A stretch of 64,000 nucleotides of DNA from DAITMV01 sp046318595. GTDB taxonomy: Bacteria > Pseudomonadota > Gammaproteobacteria > Burkholderiales > Burkholderiaceae_B. The notes beneath the pieces are model-generated. The model did not search any database and was not told the DNA's origin. It saw only the letters and a list, made by a program, of their open reading frames with translations. The translations under genes and the position numbers were made by a program. Below, piece by piece: positions 1 through 8,333 of this stretch. Position 1 is the first letter of the stretch, and each line of letters opens with the position of its first letter. Where the stretch lies: NCBI GenBank assembly GCA_046318595.1, contig JBKCTV010000023.1, forward strand, positions 1 to 64,000, read 5' to 3'.

Positions 1-213
1 TTGCGCCGATGATAGTGAGCAATGCGCTTGTGAAAGTAGGTCATCGTCAGGCTAACCTAATTCGCTTCAAACTCACCAACCGTGACGCATGCCCGCACAC
101 TCATTCGTGTCTGCGGGCAAAACCAAACACTGCATACACCACAATAAAATTCATTCTCACAACCTCTTTTACTCACGAACATTCGTTCAACCATTCGAGC
201 TTTTTACATCTAT

Positions 214-1122
214 ATGCCTTTTGCTGCTAATTCCGCTATTCGGCGTGCGCGTGAGCTAATTTACAGTTCTCCGCCGGGAGACCCTCCAGCCGTCACTAGC
301 GCTTATCGACCGCTACTGGAACCTTTATACAAAATACCGTCCTCCCGTTCTGAAAGCTGCGATTTCAAAGCCGATAAGCAGGCTTTCTTACCCGATAAAT
401 TCGCGAACAATTCTGCGCTACTGTACAAAGAAAGCATACGCACCGCTTTTCAAACGGTAGCCGGCTATATCGCTGGCGTCGCTGCCGCACCGGCCTATAG
501 CGCGATGGCCAAACAAACGGTCGATTGCCAGGTACGCGATACTTGGAAAGCATGGGCTTGCAGGGGCGTCAGCAATGCCGCATCGTCCGCCGCCGGGTTT
601 CCCGCTTTCGACGCTACCGCGGCGCTTGCTGCGAAACAGAACATTCCTTTTCCTTATTTGCTGGCGTCGTTCGTTGCCACTGCCGTTGAAACAGCGGTTA
701 CGCTGCCGCCCGAACGACGTGCGCTTCAGGAAATGTTCGGCAAATCGCCCGCGACCGGGGAGTTGGCTGCACTGATGATGGCGCGGGGCGCCATATTGTG
801 GCTGTCGATGGGGATGACGCGGGATGCCGTCGATCGTTACCAGCTCGATGCGACGAAAGCGACCGCGCTCAGTGTCGTCAGCGGCGCGATTGCTGCGGCA
901 TTCAGTACTCCGGCGCAGAACGTTTTATTTAAGTTTACTGAAACTGGAAGCCGACATTTAACGTCCGAAGCTTTCAAAAAAAATGTGAATTTATTGTTCG
1001 CCGGCTTACCCTATCGCGCCATCGCTTTTTCGATTTTCACGGTGGCTGCGGTTATTGCAGATCACCTGACGGAGCGGGTTTGCCCGCCAACCACGCCCGA
1101 GCCAATGCCACCCATGCGCTGA
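214..1122 (+). CDS. Divergent mitochondrial-carrier-like membrane protein (putative)
   Basis: I recognise no bacterial family. The 302-residue protein shows a three-fold layout like the mitochondrial carrier family (MCF, about 300 residues). Three small-residue helices end in proline near residues 93, 165 and 233 (motifs APAYSAMAK, LPPERRALQ, TPAQNVLFK), each at the place of the MCF Px[DE]xx[KR] signature. Each is followed 25-31 residues later by a glycine-led second helix (CRGVSNAA at 116, ARGAILWL at 190, FAGLPYRAIAF at 262). The spacing of about 70 residues is shorter than the usual 100 and the signature charges are mostly lost, so the match is structural rather than strict. MCF proteins are eukaryotic; the few bacterial ones, such as Legionella LncP, are secreted effectors. 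There is no signal peptide and no clear Shine-Dalgarno; the 213 upstream bases hold no convincing gene. The 3' end overlaps the convergent M20 gene by 71 bp. The gene call is fairly sure, the family assignment tentative. Confidence 0.6.
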   Translation: MPFAANSAIRRARELIYSSPPGDPPAVTSAYRPLLEPLYKIPSSRSESCDFKADKQAFLPDKFANNSALLYKESIRTAFQTVAGYIAGVAAAPAYSAMAKQTVDCQVRDTWKAWACRGVSNAASSAAGFPAFDATAALAAKQNIPFPYLLASFVATAVETAVTLPPERRALQEMFGKSPATGELAALMMARGAILWLSMGMTRDAVDRYQLDATKATALSVVSGAIAAAFSTPAQNVLFKFTETGSRHLTSEAFKKNVNLLFAGLPYRAIAFSIFTVAAVIADHLTERVCPPTTPEPMPPMR

Positions 1123-2278
1123 CGCCAAAGGGCAATAATGCATCGTTGAAGTCATAACTTGGGTTATGCAGCATGCATGGCCCCAGGCCGTGTCCAGCCA
1201 GACGGTGGCCTCCCTCGCCATTGCCTATCCAGAGGTAACTGCCTGGCACGGCGTTCAGCATGAACGCAAAGTCTTCCGCGCCCATGGTCGGGTCCAGTTG
1301 ATCGAACACCTGCGACTCGCCCACGAGCTCGTTCAGCACGCTCTGAGCAAACCGGGTGGCCGAGTCGTCGTTGATTAGCGCTGGATAGTTCCGCTCGAAC
1401 ACGAACTCCGCACTGGCACCGTAGCTTTCGCAAATCTGGCGCGTAATCGCAGCCAGCCGGTTTTCGATCAAATCGAGCACGTCGTCGTCGAAGGTCCGCA
1501 CGGTGCCGCTCAGTTCGGCGAACTCCGGGATGGCATTGATCGCTTCGCCAGCGTGAAATTTGGTCACCGACAAGACTGCTGGCGCCAAGGGGTCGCGCAT
1601 CCGGGCAACGATGCCTTGAAAGCTCTGCACGAGCTGGGCAGCAATCAAAATCGGGTCGATGCCCAGGTGCGGCATGGCGGCGTGCGCGCCTTTGCCGCGG
1701 ACTTTGATGTGGAATTCGTTGCTCGATGCCATCATCGGCCCGGTTTTTACGGCGAAGCTGCCCACGGCAAGGCCCGGCCAGTTGTGCATCGCGAATACCG
1801 CATCGACGGGAAAGCGGTCGAACAAACCGTCCTCGATCATGCGTTGTGCGCCAGCGCCGCCTTCTTCCGCTGGTTGAAAAATCAATACCACGCGGCCACT
1901 GAAAGAAGGGTCATGGGCAAGTGCGTGGGCGGCTCCCATCAGTATTGCCACGTGTCCGTCGTGACCACAGGCATGCATTTTTCCGGCGTAGGTGGACGCA
2001 TGTGGAAATCGATTTTTTTCCTGAATCGGCAGTGCGTCCATGTCGGCACGCAAACCGATCGAGCGGCCAGGCGTTTGCCCTGGCACGCTGCCGTCGATCA
2101 CGCCCACCACACCGGTTTCGCCGATGCCCGTATGAACCTCGATGCCCCAGGCGCGCAGGCGCTCGGCGATCAGCCCTGCCGTGCGGTGTTCGGCGAACGA
2201 TAATTCCGGATGCGCATGAATGTCACGGCGGAGCTCGACCAGCGCGGCCTGAATGGCGGGGTCCAGGTAAGGTGTCAT
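1052..2278 (-). CDS. M20 family amidohydrolase (hippurate hydrolase type)
   Basis: A 408-residue cytoplasmic metallohydrolase of the M20/HipO family, which removes acyl groups from N-acyl amino acids or cleaves related amides with a dinuclear metal centre. Visible motifs are the N-terminal DIHAHPELSF, the metal-binding MHACGHDGH, the catalytic-glutamate segment QPAEEGGAGA, and the late metal ligand region MGAEDFAFM. The start at 2278 (MTPYLDP) is chosen because GAGGAG lies 7 bases upstream and the family alignment begins there; the frame is open further upstream but without homology. It lies 29 bp downstream of the co-oriented glutamine amidotransferase gene, so the two may be cotranscribed. 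The exact substrate cannot be read from the sequence. Confidence 0.9.
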   Translation of the reverse strand: MTPYLDPAIQAALVELRRDIHAHPELSFAEHRTAGLIAERLRAWGIEVHTGIGETGVVGVIDGSVPGQTPGRSIGLRADMDALPIQEKNRFPHASTYAGKMHACGHDGHVAILMGAAHALAHDPSFSGRVVLIFQPAEEGGAGAQRMIEDGLFDRFPVDAVFAMHNWPGLAVGSFAVKTGPMMASSNEFHIKVRGKGAHAAMPHLGIDPILIAAQLVQSFQGIVARMRDPLAPAVLSVTKFHAGEAINAIPEFAELSGTVRTFDDDVLDLIENRLAAITRQICESYGASAEFVFERNYPALINDDSATRFAQSVLNELVGESQVFDQLDPTMGAEDFAFMLNAVPGSYLWIGNGEGGHRLAGHGLGPCMLHNPSYDFNDALLPFGVSAWVALARAWLAGKPAPSGDLQ

Positions 2279-2307
2279 GCGGATACTCCTCGAAACCCGG
2301 GCTGCGT

Positions 2308-3084
2308 TTATTGTGGCAGCCCATCGATAAACAGTTTGAACTCGTGTTTGGCATACGGTGTCCAGCATTCATTGTCCGTCAGCGGCGTCGTCGCGATGAC
2401 CGCCACTCGGTCGTTCGCCGTGGTGACGTTCGAAAAATCGACCGTCAGGTCGCAATCGACCAGGTGCGCCGCAGTAAAAGGAAACTGACGAATCAGAAAA
2501 TACAGGTTGGTCGAGCAGAACGTATACAATGCCTTGCCATTGGACAGCATCATGTTGAACGCCCCATGGGCCGCGACGTCGAGCAGCAAGGGTTGCAGCA
2601 CGCTCACGATTTCCTGCGGCAACGGGGCTTGCCGCTGCGCGCGGGTGCCGAAATGATTCCACAACTGTTCCAGTAAATAGCAAAAAGCCAGCTCGCTATC
2701 GGTGTCGCCGATCGGCTGGTAGCGGCCGTTGAGCGTGGGCAAAAAGTTTTCCAGGCTGCCATTGTGGGCAAACACCCATGGTTGACCCCACAGTTCACGG
2801 TAGAATGGATGACAGTTTTGCAGTGCAACCGGGCCCTGTGTCGCTTTCCGGATGTGTGCTATGACGTTGCGCGAGCGAATCGGATAGTTGCGGATCAGCT
2901 CGGCGACCGGCGATGTGGCTGCCGGGCGGTGATCGATGAAGACCCGGGCGCCCTGTTCTTCGAAAAACGCCACGCCCCAGCCATCGGCGTGCTCGTCGGT
3001 CAAACCACCCCGTTTGACGAAGCCTTCGAAGGAAAATTGAATGTCGGTCGGCGTGTTGCAGTTCATGCCGAGCAGCTGGCACAT
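2308..3084 (-). CDS. Class II glutamine amidotransferase (YafJ-like)
   Basis: A 258-residue N-terminal-nucleophile amidotransferase that covers only a glutaminase domain of GATase type 2. Cys2, exposed after removal of Met1 (MCQLLGMN), is the expected nucleophile; RKATQGPVALQNCHPF, FAHNGSLENF and the GDTDSELAF segment are the conserved glutamine-binding elements of the YafJ group. No second synthetase domain is attached, so the acceptor of the ammonia is unknown; YafJ-type proteins are generally annotated without a defined pathway. The gene sits next to pyrC in the opposite orientation, an arrangement I recall from Burkholderia. Confidence 0.9.
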   Translation of the reverse strand: MCQLLGMNCNTPTDIQFSFEGFVKRGGLTDEHADGWGVAFFEEQGARVFIDHRPAATSPVAELIRNYPIRSRNVIAHIRKATQGPVALQNCHPFYRELWGQPWVFAHNGSLENFLPTLNGRYQPIGDTDSELAFCYLLEQLWNHFGTRAQRQAPLPQEIVSVLQPLLLDVAAHGAFNMMLSNGKALYTFCSTNLYFLIRQFPFTAAHLVDCDLTVDFSNVTTANDRVAVIATTPLTDNECWTPYAKHEFKLFIDGLPQ

Positions 3085-3175
3085 TGAGGGATGCTCCGTC
3101 TTTGTAAGCTAATTTTTAAGCTGCCATTGTGCCCGCGAATTGGATTTTCTGAAAATACACTTTTGTGGAAATTTA

Positions 3176-4249
3176 ATGAATAGTGAAACGACGTTGCACA
3201 TCCGTCAGCCGGACGACTTGCATTTGCATCTGCGCGATGGCGCCGCGTTGGTGCATACGGTCGGTGCTACGGCCGCGCAGTTCGCCCGGGCGATCGTCAT
3301 GCCCAATCTGAAACCACCCGTGACAACCGTGGCACAGGCGCTGGCCTATCGGGAGCGAATCCTGCGGGCACTGGCGCCGAACCAGTCGTTTACGCCACTG
3401 ATGACCTTGTATTTGACAGAGGAAACGCCAGTGGCCGAGATCGAGGCAGCGGCGGCCAGCGGTTTCATTCATGGCGTGAAGCTGTACCCGAGCGGCGCCA
3501 CGACCAACTCCGCCGCTGGCGTGCGCGACGTGCGCAATTGCCGGGGGGTGTTTGAAACGATGCAAAGGCTGGGCATGCCTCTGCTGATCCATGGCGAGGT
3601 GACGGATCCGGCGGTCGATGTGTTCGACCGGGAGGCTGTCTTTATCGATGAGGTCTTGATGCCGTTGCGGCAGGATTTTCCGGCGCTGCGCATCGTGTTC
3701 GAGCACATCACGACGATGCAGGCGGCACAGTATGTGCGTGATTGCTCGACGCGGGATGCGACGGGGCGCTTGTTGCTCGGTGCGACCTTGACGCCGCAGC
3801 ATTTGCTATACAACCGCAATGCCTTGTTTGCTGGCGGGTTGCAGCCGCACTGGTATTGTCTGCCGGTGCTCAAGCGGGAGGCGCATCGGCAGGCTTTGCT
3901 CGAGGTTGCGACCAGCGGCTTGCCGCAGTTCTTTCTGGGCACCGACAGTGCGCCGCACACGCAGGCCGCCAAAGAGATGGCCTGCGGCTGTGCGGGTTGT
4001 TATTCCGCGCCGATCGCCCTGGAACTGTATGCCGAGGCGTTCGGGTCTGTTGGTAGGCTGGACCGTCTGGAAAATTTTGCTTCGCAATACGGCGCCGAGT
4101 TTTATGGCCTGCCCCTGAACGAGGGGCGTCTCGAACTGGTAAATGTGGCGCAAACCGTACCGGTTGACCTGCCCTTCGTCGACGGCCGGATCGTCCCGCT
4201 GTGTGCTGGTCGGCATCTGTCCTGGCAGGCGCGCAAATTTTTGCGATGA
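3176..4249 (+). CDS. pyrC: Dihydroorotase, class II
   Basis: The third enzyme of de novo pyrimidine synthesis, which interconverts carbamoyl aspartate and dihydroorotate in the cytoplasm. The 357-residue protein has the E. coli PyrC length. The HxH zinc ligands are in DDLHLHLRDG near residue 15, the lysine that is carbamylated to bridge the metals is in GVKLYPSGATT near residue 100, and further histidines are in LLIHGEV and VFEHITT. The substrate-binding aspartate lies in LGTDSAPH. The start is set at MNSETTLHIRQP, with a weak GGAAA upstream; an in-frame ATG 12 codons earlier would add residues absent from the family. The RNase P RNA gene follows within 21 bp. Confidence 0.95.
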   Translation: MNSETTLHIRQPDDLHLHLRDGAALVHTVGATAAQFARAIVMPNLKPPVTTVAQALAYRERILRALAPNQSFTPLMTLYLTEETPVAEIEAAAASGFIHGVKLYPSGATTNSAAGVRDVRNCRGVFETMQRLGMPLLIHGEVTDPAVDVFDREAVFIDEVLMPLRQDFPALRIVFEHITTMQAAQYVRDCSTRDATGRLLLGATLTPQHLLYNRNALFAGGLQPHWYCLPVLKREAHRQALLEVATSGLPQFFLGTDSAPHTQAAKEMACGCAGCYSAPIALELYAEAFGSVGRLDRLENFASQYGAEFYGLPLNEGRLELVNVAQTVPVDLPFVDGRIVPLCAGRHLSWQARKFLR

Positions 4250-4270
4250 ACGCTGTTACACTTCCATCCG

Positions 4271-4670
4271 AAAGTGTGCCGGGCAGCTGCTGCAGCCGTA
4301 AGGCTGGGGAGGAAAGTCCGGACTCCATAGGGAAGGGTGCTGGCTAACGGCCAGGCGCAGCAAGCCTTCGGGCCCAAGGCGACGGCAAGTGCAACAGAAA
4401 ATATACCGCCGATGGACCCGGCAACGGGGATCAGGCAAGGGCGAACCGGAGGTGTAAGAGACCCCCGCGGACGTGGCGACACGGACGGCTTGGTAAACCC
4501 CACCCGGAGCAACATCAAATAGGCATATGCTGCGTCGCGAGGCGCTGCCGGCGTCCCGTCGGAGTATGCGGGTAGATGGCTTGAGGCCGCAGGCAACTGC
4601 GGTCCCAGAGGAATGGCTGCCACGCGAACTTCGGTTCGCGAACAGAATCCGGCTTACAGGCACACTTTTT
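4271..4670 (+). ncRNA. rnpB: RNase P RNA (type A)
   Basis: The catalytic RNA that matures tRNA 5' ends. It contains the universal signatures GGAGGAAAGTCCGGACTCC near 4307-4326 and ACAGAATCCGGCTTAC near 4642-4657. The ends pair as helix P1: AAGTGTGCC at 4272-4280 with GGCACACTT at 4659-4667. The T run at 4666-4671 makes P1 plus the tail a plausible terminator. Boundaries are good to a few bases. A -10-like TACACT lies at 4257-4262, just after the pyrC stop, so the gene may have its own promoter. The following 240 bases to mraZ hold no gene but carry the division-cluster promoter. Confidence 0.96.
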
Positions 4671-4841
4671 TCTTCGTTTCCCCGCAAGAATATCCATCGC
4701 CTCACCCGAAATCCTTTCTTCTTAAGAAAGCACTTTCATTTCAATTGCCAGGTATCTCATTTATTTGCTTTTGAGTTTGTCGAAAAGCATCTTCCTGGAG
4801 CGCTAAGTCCTTGTCTGGTAAGCATTTTTTACGCTTCTGTC

Positions 4842-4870
4842 TTGACCGGTGCTGCTGAATTGAGTAGAGT
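4842..4870 (+). promoter_or_regulatory. Predicted sigma70 promoter of the mraZ division/murein cluster
   Basis: TTGACC (4842-4847) and TAGAGT (4865-4870) are separated by exactly 17 bases, which is a good sigma70-type pair. Transcription would start near 4877, about 35 bases before mraZ. This is the only strong promoter-like pair I noticed upstream of the long run of overlapping mur and fts genes. Confidence 0.6.
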
Positions 4871-4909
4871 GGCGATTAGTGGGGTTTTGTGTTTTTTTGT
4901 GGGGGTGGG
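4869..4909 (+). promoter_or_regulatory. Probable MraZ operator (10-bp-phased GTG boxes)
   Basis: GTG occurs at 4869, 4879, 4889 and 4899, one per helical turn, three of the four as GTGG, with an extra GTGGG at 4905. MraZ of E. coli is known to bind TGGGN repeats spaced ten bases apart upstream of its own gene and to repress the dcw operon. The boxes overlap the -10 element and the predicted start site, a position suited to autorepression. The G-rich end also serves as the mraZ ribosome binding site. Confidence 0.6.
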
Positions 4910-4911
4910 CG

Positions 4912-5340
4912 GTGTTTCAAGGAAGTTCGGCACTCGCGCTCGATGTCAAGGGACGGATGAACGTTCCGCAGCGGCATCGCGAGGCACTGGTTGAGCGGTG
5001 CCAGGGCGAACTTACGCTGACGAAACACCCGCATGGCTGCCTGATGATATTTCCGCGACCCGTCTGGGAGCAGCACCGTGCGCAGATCGCCGCCTGGCCG
5101 ATGTCGGCACGGCCCTGGCAGCGCATATTCCTGGGCTTTGCCACTGATGTCGCGTTGGATACGGCCGGCCGCATTCTAATTTCTCCCGAACTGCGCGAAG
5201 CCGCGAACCTGCAGCGCGATGTCATGTTGCTCGGCATGGGCAGTCACTTCGAGTTGTGGGACGCCGGCCTGCTCAAACTGGAAGAGCAGAAAACGCTTGC
5301 CGCCGATGTGCCGGTCAGTCTCGGCGATTTCTCGTTTTAA
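4912..5340 (+). CDS. mraZ: Transcriptional regulator MraZ
   Basis: First gene of the division/murein cluster and its autorepressor; MraZ forms a ring-shaped oligomer of AbrB/SpoVT-like folds. The 142-residue protein has the two DxxxR motifs that define the family, DVKGR near residue 11 and DTAGR near residue 80. The start is a GTG ([11 protein letters not shown]), matching the usual family N-terminus; an upstream in-frame ATG at 4879 would add residues foreign to MraZ and lies inside the operator. The next gene begins 2 bp after the stop. Confidence 0.95.
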   Translation: MFQGSSALALDVKGRMNVPQRHREALVERCQGELTLTKHPHGCLMIFPRPVWEQHRAQIAAWPMSARPWQRIFLGFATDVALDTAGRILISPELREAANLQRDVMLLGMGSHFELWDAGLLKLEEQKTLAADVPVSLGDFSF

Positions 5341-5342
5341 GC

Positions 5343-6290
5343 GTGGACACTTATGTCGCCGTCGCCGACCACATTCCCGTTTTGCTTGCCGAAGCCGTCG
5401 ATGGCGTTTTTACCCGTCCCGATGGGCTTTATGTGGACTGCACGTTCGGTCGCGGCGGGCACACCCGGGCGCTGCTCGAGCGACTCGATGCACATGGGCG
5501 TTTATTCGCGCTGGATCGCGACCCCGATGCGGTACGCGCGATGAGCAATCTGTCCGACAGCCGTTTTCTAGGGCGCCAGGCGCCCTTTGCCGAGCTTGGC
5601 GACTGCTTGGCCGCATGGGGTGTGACGGCGGTCGACGGTGTGCTGATGGATCTCGGTGTGTCGTCCGCGCAGATCGATACTGCCGAGCGGGGTTTCAGTT
5701 TTCGGCAGGATGGGCCGCTGGATATGCGGATGGACCCGGCGTCCGGTGAATCGGCCGCCGATTTTTTAGCCAGTGCGTCAGTGCGCACGATCGCGGAGGT
5801 TATCCGGAATTATGGGGAAGAACGGTATGCTGTTCAGATTGCAACAGCGATTGCTGCTCGCCGCGAGGAGCGGCCGCTTGGCCGTACGAGCGAACTTGCC
5901 GCTCTCGTGGCGGGCGTCGTCCGGTCGCATGAGCCTGGGCAAAACCCGGCGACTCGCACCTTTCAGGCTTTACGGATTCACGTCAATCAGGAGCTTGCGC
6001 AGCTCGAACAAGGTTTAATCCAGGCTGCCGTGGCGCTAAAGCCGGGTGGGCGGCTGGCGGCCATCAGTTTTCACTCTCTCGAAGACCGTATCGTCAAGCA
6101 GTTCATCGATAAGCTTGCGCATCCGGAACGGCTGCTGGATCCGCGGTTGCGGCGGCTGCCGGTGCCGCTGCCGGTGGCGACATTCAAAAAGGTGGCGCGT
6201 GTGAAATGCTCGGCTGCCGAGGCGCAGCGCAACCCGCGGGCGCGCTCGGCGATGCTGCGCGTCGCCGAAAAAATCGGAGCGGCGGACTGA
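5343..6290 (+). CDS. rsmH: 16S rRNA (cytosine-1402 N4) methyltransferase
   Basis: Methylates N4 of C1402 in 16S rRNA using S-adenosylmethionine, fine-tuning decoding at the P site. At 315 residues it has the normal family length. DHIPVLLAEAVDG at the N-terminus and the SAM-binding VDCTFGRGGHTRALLE near residue 25 are diagnostic; GVLMDLGVSSAQID and the late ISFHSLEDRIVKQF are also conserved. The start is a GTG two bases after mraZ, so translation is probably coupled. Its stop overlaps the ftsL start. Confidence 0.95.
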   Translation: MDTYVAVADHIPVLLAEAVDGVFTRPDGLYVDCTFGRGGHTRALLERLDAHGRLFALDRDPDAVRAMSNLSDSRFLGRQAPFAELGDCLAAWGVTAVDGVLMDLGVSSAQIDTAERGFSFRQDGPLDMRMDPASGESAADFLASASVRTIAEVIRNYGEERYAVQIATAIAARREERPLGRTSELAALVAGVVRSHEPGQNPATRTFQALRIHVNQELAQLEQGLIQAAVALKPGGRLAAISFHSLEDRIVKQFIDKLAHPERLLDPRLRRLPVPLPVATFKKVARVKCSAAEAQRNPRARSAMLRVAEKIGAAD

Positions 6291-6574
6291 TGGGGCGCAT
6301 AAATTTCATGCTGCTGAGCGCCGTCATGGGCTGTGCTCTGATGCTGGTTTCGACCCAACATCGCGCTCGCGGTTTGTTTGTCGAGCATGAGCGCGCCGTC
6401 CAGATCGGTCGCCAGCTCGAAGTCGAGTGGAATCAGTTACAGCTCGACCAAGTGGCGCTCGCCAAGGCGATGCGCATCGACGAGGTGGCGCATCAGCAGC
6501 TCGGGATGACAATGCCTGCGCCGGCGCAGACGCGCTATATGTCGGTCGACACGACGCCTTTGGAGCGCGATTGA
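6290..6574 (+). CDS. ftsL: Cell division protein FtsL
   Basis: A small bitopic division protein (94 residues) that forms the FtsQLB complex and helps activate septal peptidoglycan synthesis by FtsWI. It has a short cytoplasmic start, one membrane segment about residues 5-22, and a periplasmic coiled-coil-like stretch rich in E, Q and L (about 35-65). Sequence conservation in FtsL is always low; position between rsmH and ftsI, size and topology support the call. The start is the ATG overlapping the rsmH stop (ATGA). Confidence 0.9.
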   Translation: MGRINFMLLSAVMGCALMLVSTQHRARGLFVEHERAVQIGRQLEVEWNQLQLDQVALAKAMRIDEVAHQQLGMTMPAPAQTRYMSVDTTPLERD

Positions 6575-6575
6575 T

Positions 6576-8333
6576 ATGACGCGCGCCGTCCGTTTCGCGA
6601 ACTCCCATTTGCTGCAGTCCGGCTTGCCGGCCTGGCGGTCCCGGCTGGTGATGGGGCTAATGTTCGTCGGGTTCGCCGGCCTGGGCGCGCGCGCGCTTTA
6701 TCTGCAAGGGTTGTCGAACGAGTTTCTGCAAAAGCAGGGCGCCATGCGCACGGTGCGCAATGTCACCCTGCCGGCTGACCGCGGCCGGATATTGGACCGC
6801 AACGGTGTCATCGTGGCGTCCAGTGTGCCGGCGCGCGCCATCTGGTTCGACGGCGGTAAAGACACCGGTGGCGAAGGCCGTGAGGCCTCGAAAATAAGCC
6901 GCGTGCAAATCGCGGCGCTGGCCAACTGGCTGGGCATGCCGGAAACCGTCGTCCGGCAAAAACTGAACACCGAACAGCGGTTTACTTATCTGAAGCGGCA
7001 GGTCGATCTGGACGCCGCAGAAAAAATCACCGCGCTCAAAATTCCCGGTATCTATACGTTGCCGGAATTCCGCCGGTTCTATCCCGAAGCGGAAACTTTC
7101 GCGCATGTGCTTGGCTTCACGAATGTCGAGGATATCGGTCAGGAAGGTATCGAACTGGCTCAGCAAAAAGCGCTGGTCGGTCGTCCCGGCGAGCGTAGCG
7201 TCGTCAAGGACCGGTTGGGACGGGTGATCGAGGATTTCCGGGAAACGCGTCCGGCGGTCAATGGCCAGGATTTGACGCTGTCCATCGATTCCAAGGTGCA
7301 GTTTTTGGCGTATTCGCAATTGAAGGCTGCCGTCGAGGCCCACAAGGCCAAGGCAGGCGCCGTCGTTGTGCTCGACGCCAAAACGGGCGAGGTCCTGGCT
7401 TTGGCGAATCTGCCGTCGTACGACCCGAACGATCGGTCGCACCTGACGGGTGCTCAGTTGCGTAATCGCGTGCTCACCGATACCTACGAACCCGGTTCGA
7501 CGATGAAACCGTTCACGGTGGCGCTGGCGCTGGATACGCATCGCGTGACGCCGCAAACCATGATCGATACCGCGCCGGGGCGTATATTGATCGGCCCTAA
7601 TACGATTTCCGATGCGCATCCGCACGGCACGTTGACCGTCGAACAGATCATTCAAAAATCCAGCAATGTTGGTACGACCAAGCTGGCGCTCGGCATCCCG
7701 CCGCAAAATATGTGGAATATGTTCATGGCACTGGGCTTCGGCCAGGCGCCGCAGGTCGACTTTCCAGGGGCGGTGGCCGGGCGCGTGCGGCCGTGGCGGA
7801 AGTGGCGGCCGATCGAGCAGGCGACCATGTCGTATGGCCATGGTATTTCCGTCTCGTTGATGCAAATCGCGCGGGCCTATACGATTTTTGCCAACGATGG
7901 CCAGCTCCTGCCGCTTACGTTCATGCGTCTGGATGAGCCGCCCAAAGGGGTATCAGTAGTCAAACCGGCCACTGCACAGGCGATGCGAAAAATGCTGGAG
8001 ATGGCTGCCGGACCCGAAGGCACAGCGCCCAAGGCGCAGGTTCCCGGTTATCGCGTCGCCGGTAAAACGGGCACGGCACACAAGCAGGAAGGCGGCCGCT
8101 ATATCAACCGTTATATTTCCTCGTTCGTCGGTTTGGCGCCGGTTTCCGATCCGAAGCTCATCGTGGCGGTCATGCTCGATGAGCCTTCGACCGGCCGTTA
8201 CTATGGCGGCGATGTGGCCGCGCCGGTTTTTTCTTCGATCGTGCAAGGGGCATTGCGGGCGTTGAACGTTGCGCCGGATGCGCCCTTCAAGCAGGTCGTG
8301 CTGCCGGCACAAACCGTCCAGGAAAGCATATGA
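6576..8333 (+). CDS. ftsI: Penicillin-binding protein 3 (septal transpeptidase FtsI)
   Basis: The class B penicillin-binding protein that cross-links peptidoglycan at the division septum together with FtsW. The 585-residue protein has an N-terminal membrane anchor (about 24-42), a pedestal region starting at DRGRILDRNG, and a transpeptidase domain with the three active-site motifs: SxxK at Ser308 (STMK), SxN at 362-364, and KTG at 497-499. The start lies one base after the ftsL stop and the end overlaps murE by 4 bp. Confidence 0.97.
   Translation: MTRAVRFANSHLLQSGLPAWRSRLVMGLMFVGFAGLGARALYLQGLSNEFLQKQGAMRTVRNVTLPADRGRILDRNGVIVASSVPARAIWFDGGKDTGGEGREASKISRVQIAALANWLGMPETVVRQKLNTEQRFTYLKRQVDLDAAEKITALKIPGIYTLPEFRRFYPEAETFAHVLGFTNVEDIGQEGIELAQQKALVGRPGERSVVKDRLGRVIEDFRETRPAVNGQDLTLSIDSKVQFLAYSQLKAAVEAHKAKAGAVVVLDAKTGEVLALANLPSYDPNDRSHLTGAQLRNRVLTDTYEPGSTMKPFTVALALDTHRVTPQTMIDTAPGRILIGPNTISDAHPHGTLTVEQIIQKSSNVGTTKLALGIPPQNMWNMFMALGFGQAPQVDFPGAVAGRVRPWRKWRPIEQATMSYGHGISVSLMQIARAYTIFANDGQLLPLTFMRLDEPPKGVSVVKPATAQAMRKMLEMAAGPEGTAPKAQVPGYRVAGKTGTAHKQEGGRYINRYISSFVGLAPVSDPKLIVAVMLDEPSTGRYYGGDVAAPVFSSIVQGALRALNVAPDAPFKQVVLPAQTVQESI

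Noticed and set aside
9..230. Open frame of 73 codons before the carrier-like gene
   Set aside because: No ribosome binding site, no recognisable domain, composition typical of noncoding DNA; it ends inside the next gene.
1553..2676. Plus-strand open frames opposite the M20 and amidotransferase genes
   Set aside because: They are complementary shadows of well-conserved minus-strand enzymes and show no family motifs.
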